This document shows, piece after piece, positions 17,344-27,295 of a stretch of 64,000 nt of DNA. Positions within the stretch are counted from its first letter, which is position 1; each line of letters begins with the position of its first letter. This stretch comes from Alphaproteobacteria bacterium (GTDB taxonomy: Bacteria > Pseudomonadota > Alphaproteobacteria > UBA828), in contig JAJDVB010000128.1 in the NCBI GenBank assembly GCA_022826345.1, positions 62,001 to 126,000 on the forward strand, in the 5' to 3' direction. The notes beneath the pieces are model-generated. The model ran no database searches. It was not told the DNA's origin and worked only from the letters and a program-made list of their open reading frames with translations. The position numbers and the translations under genes were made by a program.

Positions 17344-18333
17344 CTAGAAATGCTGGTAGCCCGCGCGCGCGATCGGTAACGGGCGGCCATCGGCATCCAC
17401 GACCGTGACGCCCTGCCCTCGCTCCATCAGGCCGATACGGGTGAGCGGGAGGTCAAGGCGGTGGCCGAGGGCCTCGATATCGTCCCGCGCCGACGGCGGC
17501 GCGCAAAACAGCAGCTCGTAATCGTCCCCGCCGGTCACGAGATCGGCGATGTCGGCCTCGCCCGCAGCCAGCGCCCGCCGCGCCGGGTCTGACAACGGCA
17601 CGGCATCCGCCTTGACGCGGGCCGCGACGCCGGATTCGGCGCAGAGGTGGCCCAGGTCCGCCACCAGCCCGTCGGAGATATCGATCGCACAGGTGGCGAG
17701 CCCGACAAGCGCCGCGCCGAGCGCGAGCCTGGGCTCGGGCAGGCGGAAGCGCTCGGCAAGGGGGGCGCGGTCCGCGGTCGGGAGCGCGGCGAGGCCGCCC
17801 TGCACCGCGCGCAGGCCCAGCGCCGCGTCGCCAACGGTGCCCGAGACGTAGATATCGTCACCTTCGCGCGCCCCCGCGCGAGGGAGGCAGGCGCCATTCT
17901 CGGCGACGCCAAAGGCCGTGAGCGAGAGCACCGCCGGCCCCTCGGTCGCCACCGTGTCGCCACCGAGTAGCGCGACGCCGAACGCCTCTTGATCACGGGC
18001 GAGGCCGGCGGCGAACGCCTCCACCCAGGCGTCGTCAACATCCGCAGGCAGCGCAAGGCCGAGCGCGTAAGACCTGGCGACCGCCCCCATCGCCGCAAGG
18101 TCAGAGAGGTTCACGCGCAGCAGCCTGCGACCGAGAATCGCCGGCTCCTCGCCCTCGGGATAATGCACGCCGGCCACCATCAGGTCTTTGGTGACGACGA
18201 GGCTCGTGCCGTCCGGCGGCGTCAGCAGCGCGCCGTCGTTGCCGAGCGCGAACGCGCCCGGCGCGGCGCGGCTCAGCGGCCTGAAGAAACGGTCGATGAG
18301 GTCGAATTCACCGTGCCCGCACCGGCCGGTCAT
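17344..18333 (-). CDS. thiL: Thiamine-monophosphate kinase
   Basis: A 329-residue AIR-synthase-fold kinase making thiamine diphosphate from the monophosphate with ATP. Family blocks are FDLIDRFF, TKDLMVAGVHYPEG, LRVNLSDLAAMGA, ALLGGDTVATEG, AIDISDGLVADLGHL and TGGDDYELLF. The metal/ATP-binding GDD near the N-terminus reads LGNDGALL, one Asp replaced by Asn. The start overlaps the end of nusB by 26 bases, so it is the last gene of the long rib/nus operon. In many Alphaproteobacteria thiL follows nusB in just this way, which makes the assignment secure in spite of the Asn. Confidence 0.95.
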   Translation of the reverse strand: MTGRCGHGEFDLIDRFFRPLSRAAPGAFALGNDGALLTPPDGTSLVVTKDLMVAGVHYPEGEEPAILGRRLLRVNLSDLAAMGAVARSYALGLALPADVDDAWVEAFAAGLARDQEAFGVALLGGDTVATEGPAVLSLTAFGVAENGACLPRAGAREGDDIYVSGTVGDAALGLRAVQGGLAALPTADRAPLAERFRLPEPRLALGAALVGLATCAIDISDGLVADLGHLCAESGVAARVKADAVPLSDPARRALAAGEADIADLVTGGDDYELLFCAPPSARDDIEALGHRLDLPLTRIGLMERGQGVTVVDADGRPLPIARAGYQHF

Positions 18334-18832
18334 GATCTGCTCCGTCCGCCATCTCCGCCACGCGCAGCCGGCGTGCCAGGCTGTCCAGCGCGCCGTTAAC
18401 GAAGGCCGGCTCGCGCTCGGAGAAGAAGGCGCGCGCGAGCTCGACGTACTCGTCGATCACCACGCGCGCTGGCACGTCCGGGCAGGCCGCGAGCTCGCAG
18501 GTGGCGGCCCGCAGGAGGGCGCGTACCACGGCGCCCAGCCGCTCCATGCTCCAGTGTTCCGCCAGCGTCGCCGCCACCAGGGCGTCGAACTCGTCCGCCC
18601 GCGCCGCCGCCTCGCGCACGGTGCGCTTGAAGTGGCGGCGGTGAGGGGCCGCGTAGCGCTCGCCGTCGATCTCGTGGCCGGCGCGGTGGCTCAGGAACTC
18701 CTCGATCACCTCGTCCGCCGACTGGCCGGACATCTCGATCTGGTAGAGCGCCTGGACGCAGGCGAGCCGCGCGCTGCTCCGCCCCTGGCCGCGTGGCGCC
18801 GTAGCCTGGGCCGCACCGGGGGCGGCGGTCAT
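18308..18832 (-). CDS. nusB: Transcription antitermination factor NusB
   Basis: A 174-residue all-helical NusB. SSARLACVQALYQIEM near the start and CELAACPDVPARVVIDEYVE, then FVNGALDSLARRL at the end, are the conserved blocks. NusB binds boxA RNA with NusE (ribosomal protein S10) and supports rRNA antitermination. The ATG at 18832 (MTAAPGAAQ) lies five bases after the ribH stop. An upstream in-frame extension would be inside ribH. It overlaps thiL by 26 bp. The ribH-nusB-thiL order is the common alphaproteobacterial arrangement. Confidence 0.95.
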   Translation of the reverse strand: MTAAPGAAQATAPRGQGRSSARLACVQALYQIEMSGQSADEVIEEFLSHRAGHEIDGERYAAPHRRHFKRTVREAAARADEFDALVAATLAEHWSMERLGAVVRALLRAATCELAACPDVPARVVIDEYVELARAFFSEREPAFVNGALDSLARRLRVAEMADGADHDRPVRAR

Positions 18833-18837
18833 CGCGC

Positions 18838-19276
18838 CTAGCCCTGTGAGTCCACGCCGAGGGAGGCGCGGATCGCCATCATCGCGAGGCACGCCTGGGC
18901 GGCGTCCGCGCCCTTGTTCTTCCGGTCCGCCGCCGCCCGCTCCCAAGCCTGCTCGCGGTTCTCGGCGGTCACCACGCCGAAGCCGAGGGCGATGCGGTGA
19001 CTCTCCGCGAGCATGGCGAGGCCGCGCGCGCACTCGCCGCAGACGTGCTCGTAGTGGCTGGTCTCGCCCCGGATCACGCAGCCGAGCGCGACGAAGCCGT
19101 CGTAGCGCCCGCTGTCGATTGCCATGGCGAGAGCCGCCGGCAGCTCGAAGGCGCCGGGCACGCTGATTCGCTCGTGGCCGACGCCGGCCTCGTCTAGGGC
19201 CGCGACCGCGCCCGCCACCAGCTGGTCGGCGATGTCTTCGTAGAAGCGCGCCTCCAGGATGAGGACCCGCCGCCCC

Positions 19277-19284
<8 letters not shown>
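18838..19284 (-). CDS. ribH: 6,7-dimethyl-8-ribityllumazine synthase
   Basis: A 148-residue lumazine synthase, which condenses 5-amino-6-ribitylaminouracil with dihydroxybutanone phosphate. Blocks seen: VPGAFELPAALAMAI, GYDGFVALGCVIRGETSHYEHVC (shown here only in part: GCVIRGETSHYEH) and the C-terminal NREQAWERA. His in SHYEH is the catalytic base. Length is standard for the icosahedral or pentameric enzyme. Its start lies inside the end of ribBA (8-base overlap), and its stop is five bases from nusB, so it is firmly part of the rib operon. Confidence 0.96.
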
Positions 19285-20425
<1,141 letters not shown>

Positions 20426-20434
20426 CTCGACCTT

Positions 20435-21028
20435 TCAGCGCTCGGAATGAAGGCGCGCAAGGTAGCGCGCGATCAGGTCCACCTCAAGATTGAGCCTCCG
20501 GCCGGCAACGCAGTCGCCGAAGGTGGTCTGCTCAAGAGTGTGCGGGATCAGATTGATGCCGAACACGTCGCCCGCCACCTCGTTCACCGTGAGCGAGACG
20601 CCGTCGAGCGCGACCGACCCCTTGGATGCGACGAAGCGCGAGAGTTCTGTCGGGCAGCGCACCGTGAGCCGGAGCGAGTCTCCTTCCGGCTCCGCCCCTT
20701 CGATCACCGCGACGCCATCGATGTGGCCGGTCACCAGATGGCCGCCAAGCTCGTCGCCCAAGCAGAGCGCGCGCTCCAGATTGACCCCGGTTCCTTCGCC
20801 CCAGTCGCCGAGTGTGGTGCGGTCCGCGGTCTCGCGGGAGACATCTACCGCAAACCATCCCGGGCCCTTGTCGACCACGGTGAGGCACGGGCCCGAGCAG
20901 GCGATGGAGGCGCCGAGCGCGACGGTTTCCGTGTCGTAGGCGGTGCCGATCTCCAGCCTGAGCCCGCCGGCGGGAGCGTCGGCGATTTCCCGCACCCGGC
21001 CGACATCGGTGACGATTCCGGTGAACAC
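20435..21028 (-). CDS. ribE: Riboflavin synthase alpha subunit
   Basis: A 197-residue protein made of two lumazine-binding barrels. It begins [12 protein letters not shown], the family start. The first barrel has [10 protein letters not shown], with the second copy as [31 protein letters not shown] joins the barrels. It dismutates two lumazine molecules to riboflavin and the pyrimidine precursor. Gaps of 10 and 9 bases to ribD and ribBA put it inside the operon. Nothing odd is seen. Confidence 0.96.
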   Translation of the reverse strand: MFTGIVTDVGRVREIADAPAGGLRLEIGTAYDTETVALGASIACSGPCLTVVDKGPGWFAVDVSRETADRTTLGDWGEGTGVNLERALCLGDELGGHLVTGHIDGVAVIEGAEPEGDSLRLTVRCPTELSRFVASKGSVALDGVSLTVNEVAGDVFGINLIPHTLEQTTFGDCVAGRRLNLEVDLIARYLARLHSER

Positions 21029-21038
21029 GGCGCGCCGC

Positions 21039-22157
21039 TCAGCCTGCCGGCACCAGGGTGTCCAGCACGTCCTCGCCCAGCGAGGTCGAGGAGACCCTGT
21101 GTAAGCGCGGCATGTCGTTGGCGCGTTCGACGCCGAGCGCCGCGAGCGCCGGCACGCCGTCGCCGCCGATGGCGCCCGGCGCGCGGAACCACTCGATCCG
21201 ATCGACGAGACTCGCGGTCAGCAGGGAAGCCGCGAGCCGGCCACCGCCTTCCACCAGGACGCGGGTGAGACCGCGCGCGGCCAGTGCTTCCAGCGCGGCC
21301 GCGAGCGCCGGGCGGCCGTCCGCCTCCGCCGCCACCTCGATGACCTCCACGCCCGCCTCGCGCCAAGCTGCGTGGCGCCCGGCACCGCCGAGCGCGGCGG
21401 TGGAGACGATCCAGGTCGGCGGGTCGCTAACGCCCGCGATGAGCACATGGCTGGCCGGAAGCCGCGCGCTGCCGTCGATCACGATGCGCACCGGGCTCTG
21501 GCCCCCCAAGCCCGGAAGCCGGCAGGTCAGCGCCGGGTCGTCGGCGAGCGCGCTCGCCGCACCCACCATCACGGCGTCGTTTCGGGCCCTAAGCAAATGC
21601 CCGCGGGCTCGTGCCACTGCGCCGGTGATCCAGCGGCTGTCGCCAGTGTGCGTCCCGATGCGGCCGTCCAGGGTGCTCGCGAGCTTGAGCGTCACGTGGG
21701 GCCGGCCCTTCTCGACTCGCGACAGGAAGCCCGCGTTGAGTGCCCGTGCCTCATCTTCCATGCAGCCGCGCGCGACCTCGATGCCCGCTTCTTCGAGCAT
21801 GGCGTTGCCGCTGCCCGCGACGCGCGGGTCCGGGTCTTGCGTTGCGACGACGGCGCGCGCGATCCCGGCCTCAATCAGCGCATCGGCGCAGGGGCCGGTC
21901 TCGCCGTGATGGGCGCAGGGCTCCAGAGTCGTGTAGCAGGTGGCGCCCTGTGCACGATCGCCAGCACGGGCGAGCGCCTCGGTCTCGGCGTGGGGCCGGC
22001 CGCCGGGCTGGGTCCAGCCCCGCCCGACGATGTATCCGTCGTTGACGAGCACGCAGCCCACCGCCGGGTTGGGCCACACGTTGCCGAGGCCCCGGCCGGC
22101 CAGCGCCAGCGCCAGCGCCATGAAGCGGCGGTCGAGGGCCGGGCCGGCCTCCGCCAT
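21039..22157 (-). CDS. ribD: Bifunctional pyrimidine deaminase/reductase RibD
   Basis: A 372-residue fusion. Residues ~10-145 are the deaminase with zinc ligands HAE (GRPHAETEALA) and PCAHHGETGPC. The usual second motif has PC at the end and is intact. The C-terminal half is the NADPH-dependent reductase (TLKLASTLDGRIGT, then LVEGGGRLAASLL). It catalyses the second and third steps of riboflavin synthesis. The start at 22157 (MAEAGPALDRRFM) is four bases after the nrdR stop. An ORF extension upstream lies in nrdR and is not used. Confidence 0.95.
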   Translation of the reverse strand: MAEAGPALDRRFMALALALAGRGLGNVWPNPAVGCVLVNDGYIVGRGWTQPGGRPHAETEALARAGDRAQGATCYTTLEPCAHHGETGPCADALIEAGIARAVVATQDPDPRVAGSGNAMLEEAGIEVARGCMEDEARALNAGFLSRVEKGRPHVTLKLASTLDGRIGTHTGDSRWITGAVARARGHLLRARNDAVMVGAASALADDPALTCRLPGLGGQSPVRIVIDGSARLPASHVLIAGVSDPPTWIVSTAALGGAGRHAAWREAGVEVIEVAAEADGRPALAAALEALAARGLTRVLVEGGGRLAASLLTASLVDRIEWFRAPGAIGGDGVPALAALGVERANDMPRLHRVSSTSLGEDVLDTLVPAG

Positions 22158-22161
22158 GCCC

Positions 22162-22620
22162 TCAGTCCCGCTCGTCGGCGAGGCCGCCGATGAACTCCTC
22201 GAAGTCCTTCTTCTCGCCGAAGTTGCGGTAGACCGAGGCAAAGCGCACGTAGGCGACTTGATCGAGGCCCGAGAGCGCCTCCATCACCATCTCGCCGATC
22301 ACCGTGCTCGGGATCTCGGTCTCGCCCAGGCTTTCCAGCCGGCGCACGATGCCGGTCACGATGTGATCGACCCGGTCGGGCTCGACCGGCCGCTTGCGCA
22401 GCGCGATCTGCATGGAGCGCGCCATCTTCTCGCGCTCGAAGGGCACCCGCTGGCCGTTGCTCTTGATCACCGAGAGCTCGCGCAACTGGATCCTCTCGAA
22501 GGTGGTGAAGCGGCCGGCACAGTTGGTGCATTGCCGGCGGCGGCGGATCGCGGTGTTGTCCTCCGTCGGCCGCGAATCCTTCACTTGCGTGTCGTCATTG
22601 CCGCAGAACGGACAGCGCAC
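22162..22620 (-). CDS. nrdR: Transcriptional repressor NrdR
   Basis: A 152-residue regulator. The N-terminal zinc ribbon has MRCPFCGND and [17 protein letters not shown], two CxxC pairs binding one zinc. The ATP-cone domain follows ([16 protein letters not shown] to [11 protein letters not shown]). NrdR represses ribonucleotide reductase genes when bound to dATP/ATP by recognising NrdR boxes in their promoters. The glyA-nrdR-ribD order is typical of alphaproteobacteria and other groups. No NrdR box is present nearby, as nrd genes are outside the window. Confidence 0.97.
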   Translation of the reverse strand: MRCPFCGNDDTQVKDSRPTEDNTAIRRRRQCTNCAGRFTTFERIQLRELSVIKSNGQRVPFEREKMARSMQIALRKRPVEPDRVDHIVTGIVRRLESLGETEIPSTVIGEMVMEALSGLDQVAYVRFASVYRNFGEKKDFEEFIGGLADERD

Positions 22621-22633
22621 GGCGAGCCTCCTC

Positions 22634-23944
22634 TCAGGCGTGACCGGGATAGACCGGGAAAGCGGCGCAGAGCGCGCGGACCTCCTCGCGGATCTCGGCC
22701 GCGAGAGCCTCGCTGCTGCCCTCCGCGTCGGCTTCGCGGTCGAGCAGATCGGCGATCCAGCCTGCGACCCGCCGAAACTCGGCAGTCCCGAAGCCGCGGC
22801 TGGTCGCCGCCGGGGTGCCGAGCCTGATGCCGGATGTAATCCACGGCTTTTGGGGATCGAAGGGAACGCCGTTCTTGTTGCAGGTGATCCCGGCGTGCTC
22901 CAGCACCGCCTCCGCCACCTTGCCAGTGAGCTCTTTGGCCCGCAGGTCGACGAGCAGGAGGTGCGTGTCGGTCCCGCCGGAGACGATATCGTAGCCGCGC
23001 TCGATCAGCGCGCCCGCCAGCACCTTGGCGTTGTCCACCACCTGTTGGGCGTAGTCCTTGAACGCAGGCGTCATCGCCTCGCCCAGTGCCACCGCCTTGG
23101 CCGCGATGACATGCTCCAGCGGCCCGCCCTGGAGGCCGGGGAAGACCGCCGAGTTGATCCGCTTCGCCAGCGCCTCGTCGTCGGTCAGGATCATGCCGCC
23201 GCGTGGGCCGCGCAGGGTCTTGTGGGTGGTAGTCGTAACGATATGAGCATGGGGGAAGGGGTTGGGATGAATCCCGGCCGCGACCAGCCCCGCGAAATGG
23301 GCCATATCGACCATGAAGACCGCGTCCACCGAATCCGCGATCGCGCGGAAGCGCGCGAAGTCGATGATGCGCGGATAGGCGGATCCCCCGGCTAGGATCA
23401 GCTTGGGCTTCTCCTCCTGCGCGAGCGCCTCCACCTCGTCGAAATCGATCAGACCGTCCTGCCGGCGCACGCCGTACTGGATCGCCCTGAACCACTTGCC
23501 CGAGAGGTTGGGCGGCGCCCCGTGGGTGAGATGACCGCCGGCCGCGAGCGACAGCCCGAGGAAGGCATCGCCCGGCTCCAGCGTCGCGAGAAACGCTGCT
23601 TGGTTCGCCTGCGCGCCGGAATGCGGCTGCACGTTGGCGAAGCCGCAGCCGAAGATCGTGATCGCACGCTCGATCGCGAGCGCCTCGCCGATATCGACGT
23701 TCTCGCACCCGCCATAGTAGCGCCGGCCGGGGTAGCCCTCGGCATACTTGTTGGTGAGCACCGAGCCCTGCGCTTCCAACACCGCGCGGCTCACGATGTT
23801 CTCCGACGCGATCAGCTCGATGGTCGTCTGCAGGCGCTCGACCTCGCCGGAGACCGCCGCGTACACCGCCGCATCGGCCTCCTGCAGCCCGCTGGTGAAG
23901 AACGAAGTCCCGGCCCCGCTCTCGGGGCGCGTGAAAGCAGCCAA
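22634..23944 (-). CDS. glyA: Serine hydroxymethyltransferase
   Basis: A 436-residue PLP enzyme converting serine and tetrahydrofolate to glycine and methylene-[29 protein letters not shown] and [18 protein letters not shown] (Lys of HK is the Schiff base) are all intact. No ATG precedes the conserved region in frame. A TTG at 23944 follows AAGAAAGGATAACGACC, with AGGA eight bases before it, and gives [10 protein letters not shown]. This is the best start. An in-frame open stretch further upstream runs through rpiB and is antisense-free but not homologous. It lies 23 bases after rpiB. Confidence 0.95.
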   Translation of the reverse strand: MAAFTRPESGAGTSFFTSGLQEADAAVYAAVSGEVERLQTTIELIASENIVSRAVLEAQGSVLTNKYAEGYPGRRYYGGCENVDIGEALAIERAITIFGCGFANVQPHSGAQANQAAFLATLEPGDAFLGLSLAAGGHLTHGAPPNLSGKWFRAIQYGVRRQDGLIDFDEVEALAQEEKPKLILAGGSAYPRIIDFARFRAIADSVDAVFMVDMAHFAGLVAAGIHPNPFPHAHIVTTTTHKTLRGPRGGMILTDDEALAKRINSAVFPGLQGGPLEHVIAAKAVALGEAMTPAFKDYAQQVVDNAKVLAGALIERGYDIVSGGTDTHLLLVDLRAKELTGKVAEAVLEHAGITCNKNGVPFDPQKPWITSGIRLGTPAATSRGFGTAEFRRVAGWIADLLDREADAEGSSEALAAEIREEVRALCAAFPVYPGHA

Positions 23945-23967
23945 GGTCGTTATCCTTTCTTGTTCAC

Positions 23968-24402
23968 TCAGGAGAGCTTGGCGACGCGCGCGGCGTGGCG
24001 GCCGCCCTCGAAGTCGGTATCCAGAAACGCCTGCAGGCAGCGGCGCGCGGTCTCCTCCGACACGCGCCGGGCACCCAGAGCGAGAACGTTGGCGTCGTTG
24101 TGGGAGCGGGCGAGCCGCGCCTCGTCCGCGTCGTGGCAGAGCGCGCCGCGTACCGCGCGGCTGCGGTTGACTGCGATGCTCATGCCGATGCCGCTCCCGC
24201 AGATCAGGACGCCCTGCTGGGCGTGCCCGCTTTCGATCGCCTGCGCCACGGCCTCTGCATAGTCGGGGTAGTCGACCGGGCCGTCGCCGTCGGGCCCCAA
24301 GTCGACGACCTCGCATCCCGCAGCTTCCAGGTCGGCGCGCAGCACCGCCTTGAGGCTGACGCCTGCGTGGTCGGAAGCAATGGCAATTCGCTGGTCTGAC
24401 AT
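23968..24402 (-). CDS. rpiB: Ribose-5-phosphate isomerase B
   Basis: A 144-residue RpiB. It opens with [18 protein letters not shown], where DHAG binds the sugar phosphate. [17 protein letters not shown] contains the catalytic Cys region, and [14 protein letters not shown] is the conserved end. It interconverts ribose-5-P and ribulose-5-P in the pentose phosphate pathway and feeds ribulose-5-P to the riboflavin genes behind it. The ATG at 24402 gives the family length; an earlier start would add 21 unrelated residues. It is the first gene of the run down to thiL. Confidence 0.95.
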   Translation of the reverse strand: MSDQRIAIASDHAGVSLKAVLRADLEAAGCEVVDLGPDGDGPVDYPDYAEAVAQAIESGHAQQGVLICGSGIGMSIAVNRSRAVRGALCHDADEARLARSHNDANVLALGARRVSEETARRCLQAFLDTDFEGGRHAARVAKLS

Positions 24403-24513
24403 TGCCACCCCTGGCGCGTGGCCCGTGGCCGGCCCTGTATACGCCCATGACCGAGAGGCGGGCAACAGTTGTGCGTATACCTATCCGTAGGGGCTGCTAT
24501 GCATATTGGCCCC

Positions 24514-26148
24514 TCAGGATGCGTCGGGGGCGATGTTCCGACTGACGTTCAGGTAGTCGACGACCCGGTCTGCAAGGGTGTCCGGGTGCTCTTCCGCGCC
24601 CTTCAGAACAATCTCGGCGGCCTCGGGGGGCTCGTAGGGCGAATCGATGCCGGTGAAGTTGATCAGCTCACCTGCACGCGCCCGCCTGTAGAGCCCCTTC
24701 GGATCGCGCGATTCACAAACTGCAAGCGGCGTATCGACGAAGACCTCGACGAATTCGCCTTCGCTCACGAGGTCCCGCGCCATCCGGCGTTCGGACCTGA
24801 ACGGCGAGATCATGGACACGATGACGACGAGTCCGGCGTCCACCATCAGCTTCGCGACCTCGGCAACGCGCCGGACACTCTCCACGCGGTCCTGCTCCGT
24901 GAAGCCGAGATCGCGGTTCAGGCCGTGCCGCACATTGTCGCCGTCCAGCAGATAGGTGTGGACGCCGGCGGCATGCAGCTTCTGCTCGAGCCGGTCGGCA
25001 ACCGTCGATTTCCCGGCGGCCGGCAGGCCCGTAATCCACAGCAAGCGGGGCGCTTGGCCCTTGGCCTGCGCCCGCGCCGCCCGGTCGATCTTCGTCGGCT
25101 GCCAGACGACATTGGTGGCGCGGCGCAGCGCGAAGTGGATGACGCCCACACCGGCCGTGGCACCGGTGAACTTGTCGATCAGCACGAAGACGCCGGTGCT
25201 GCGGTTATCGGAATAGGGATCGAAGGCCACCCGGCGGTCGAGCGCGAGCTTGCAATAGCCGACCCCGTCGCGCTCGAGCGTCTTCGCCGCAAGGTGTTTC
25301 AGCGTGTCCACGTCCACTCGGTGGACCAAATCAGTGACCTGCGCCGTCGCCGTCGCGGTGCCGATCTGGATGGCATAGGTCCGCTCGGGCAGCATCGCGG
25401 ACCCGTCCAGCCAGATCAGATGGGCCGCAAACTGGTCGGCGGCGGCCGGCGGCTGGATCGGGTCGGGGCGGTCTACCCGCTGCACCGGCAGGCGGAAGGG
25501 ACCGCCGGCGGGGGCCCGCCGCGGGTCGGTACCTTCCAGCGCCTCCATGAGCGTCGGGCCGGCATACCAGGGCACGGCACCCCCGCCCGCGCGCACGTTC
25601 TCGCCGGTCAAGGCGGAAAGCGGGATCGCATGGACCTTCTCGATCCCGAGTTCCTGGGTGAAGGCCGCGTACTCCTCCGCGATGGCCTCGAAGACCGGCT
25701 GTGCGTATCCGGCCAGGTCCATCTTGTTGACCGCGAGCACAACCTGCCGGACGCCCAAGAGCGCGACGATATAGCTGTGGCGTCGGGTCTGGGTCAGGAT
25801 GCCCGTGCGCGCGTCCACCAGAATGACCGCCAGGTCCGCCGACGCAGCGCCCGTCGCCACGCTGCCCGTGTATTGCCCGTGACCGGGCATGTCCGCAGCA
25901 ATGAATGTGCGCTTGTCCGTCTCGAAATGGCGCCAGACGACATCGCTGGCGATGCCGGGTTCCTGATCCGCCCGCAGACCGTCCTCGGGCACGGCCCGCG
26001 CCTCGGCCTGCAATCGGCCGAGCAAGGTCGACTTGCCGCCCCCCTCGGCGCCGCAAATCACGAACCGCAGCCGGTCCTTCTCCTGCGGGGTATCGGAAGA
26101 GGCGTCCGAACTGCCTGCCGAAGCGGCCTTTCGTGCGCTTTGCGGCAT
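24514..26148 (-). CDS. cysNC: CysN-CysC fusion lacking GTPase domain II (APS kinase intact)
   Basis: A 544-residue fusion. Residues 30-222 are a CysN GTPase core with P-loop GAEGGGKST (usually GSVDDGKST), [13 protein letters not shown] and SAL. The switch-I motif GITID reads GIASD, so its magnesium-binding Thr is missing. After [10 protein letters not shown] at ~230 the sequence goes straight to [12 protein letters not shown], the start of domain III. The ~80-residue beta-barrel II of E. coli CysN is absent. Residues ~365-544 are Cys[29 protein letters not shown] and [11 protein letters not shown], all intact. No cysD is near. APS kinase activity is likely; sulfurylase regulation is doubtful. 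It lies 146 bp from phyH and 111 bp from rpiB. Confidence 0.85.
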   Translation of the reverse strand: MPQSARKAASAGSSDASSDTPQEKDRLRFVICGAEGGGKSTLLGRLQAEARAVPEDGLRADQEPGIASDVVWRHFETDKRTFIAADMPGHGQYTGSVATGAASADLAVILVDARTGILTQTRRHSYIVALLGVRQVVLAVNKMDLAGYAQPVFEAIAEEYAAFTQELGIEKVHAIPLSALTGENVRAGGGAVPWYAGPTLMEALEGTDPRRAPAGGPFRLPVQRVDRPDPIQPPAAADQFAAHLIWLDGSAMLPERTYAIQIGTATATAQVTDLVHRVDVDTLKHLAAKTLERDGVGYCKLALDRRVAFDPYSDNRSTGVFVLIDKFTGATAGVGVIHFALRRATNVVWQPTKIDRAARAQAKGQAPRLLWITGLPAAGKSTVADRLEQKLHAAGVHTYLLDGDNVRHGLNRDLGFTEQDRVESVRRVAEVAKLMVDAGLVVIVSMISPFRSERRMARDLVSEGEFVEVFVDTPLAVCESRDPKGLYRRARAGELINFTGIDSPYEPPEAAEIVLKGAEEHPDTLADRVVDYLNVSRNIAPDAS

Positions 26149-26294
26149 CGGAATTATCCTTGCTGTCTCTCGTATCTCATCGCACCGGCCCGGTCGCGGC
26201 CTTGAGTACCCAATTTCGCCGCGACTTCACACAGATACTTCGCGTGCGATCACCGCCGCGTGGTCCGCCAGCGGGCAGGAGGAGACTTGCCCCC

Positions 26295-27146
26295 TCAGGA
26301 TGTGTTGGGCGTCGTGAGCGAGGCCTGATCGTCGGGGTGATCTTCGGGGCGCATGAAGCGCCGGGCGGTGCCGGCGTGAATGCCACCGCGCTCCTTGACT
26401 GCGCCGTCCGGCAGCTTCTCCAGCGGCGTGTAGCGCGGCATGTGATGGTCCTTGTAGGGATCGTTGCGGGCGGCGTTGTAGCAGCAGAGCAGCACGTTGC
26501 GGCTCTGCTTGGAGACGTTCTTGGACGAGCCGTGCAGCGTGTTGCAATGCAGGAAGAGTGCGTCGCCCGCCGCCATCTCGCAGGAGACCACCTCCAGCCG
26601 CTCGATCGCGTGCTCCACGCGTTCCGGCGCGGCGGTGAGTTGGCCCCCTACCAGCTCGTGGTCGAGCCGGCCCATCCGGGCCGAGCCCCGGATGACCTGG
26701 AGGCAGCCGTTCTCCTGCGTCGCCGGGTCGATGGCGATGAAGACGCTGAGCATGTCGGGGAACAAATTGCCGTTGAAGTACCAGTAGCCGTAGTCCTGGT
26801 GCCAATTCCAGGCGCCGCCGGTCTCGGGTGCCTTCAGGGTCAGCTTGGAGTGGTAGTGATAGACCTCGCCGCCCAGCAGTCGCTCGGCGCCCTCCACCAC
26901 CCGCTCGCAGCGGGCGATGGCGCCGAACAGGTCGTCGCCGGGGTCGGTCCACAGCACCGTCGTGGTGACGCTGCCGTCGGCGTCGTGCATCGCCATGGTG
27001 TTGCGCTGGTCGCCGATGCCCGCGTCGTTCACGAGCGCCCGGCGCATCAGCGCGACTTCCTCGGCATCGAACAACGCCGGCTTCAGCAGATAGCCGTCGC
27101 CGTGGAACCGGGCCACCTCGTCGGCGCTCAGGCGGCGATCGTTCAT
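26295..27146 (-). CDS. Phytanoyl-CoA dioxygenase (PhyH) family protein
   Basis: A 283-residue Fe(II)/2-oxoglutarate oxygenase of the PhyH family. HQDYGYWYFNG gives the His-x-Asp pair, NTLHGSSKN gives the second His, and RNVLLCCYN is close to the 2-oxoglutarate Arg region. The start at 27146 gives MNDRRLSADEVARFHGDGYL, the common beginning of this family. An in-frame ATG 36 bases upstream of that is possible. The family hydroxylates fatty acyl-CoAs, ectoine and many secondary compounds. It is on the same strand as the CysN-CysC gene and divergent from hyuB across 149 bp. Substrate unknown. Confidence 0.87.
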   Translation of the reverse strand: MNDRRLSADEVARFHGDGYLLKPALFDAEEVALMRRALVNDAGIGDQRNTMAMHDADGSVTTTVLWTDPGDDLFGAIARCERVVEGAERLLGGEVYHYHSKLTLKAPETGGAWNWHQDYGYWYFNGNLFPDMLSVFIAIDPATQENGCLQVIRGSARMGRLDHELVGGQLTAAPERVEHAIERLEVVSCEMAAGDALFLHCNTLHGSSKNVSKQSRNVLLCCYNAARNDPYKDHHMPRYTPLEKLPDGAVKERGGIHAGTARRFMRPEDHPDDQASLTTPNTS

Positions 27147-27295
27147 CGACTCCCCCGCCGCGATGATGAATTCTTCGCCCAGCATGCCCCGCGGGCGAGG
27201 GCACTGTATAGGCCGCACACCTGTTGGCGAAACTCCCGCTCTTGGGCGCCGCGATCAGCGCCCGCTAGAATAGGCGCGGGACCGAGGAGGGAGCC

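Noticed and set aside
24505..26310. Similar CCCCTCAGGATG text at the 3' ends of the CysN-CysC and PhyH genes
   Set aside because: The match is about 12 bases within different coding ends and has no extended similarity, so chance is the simpler reading.
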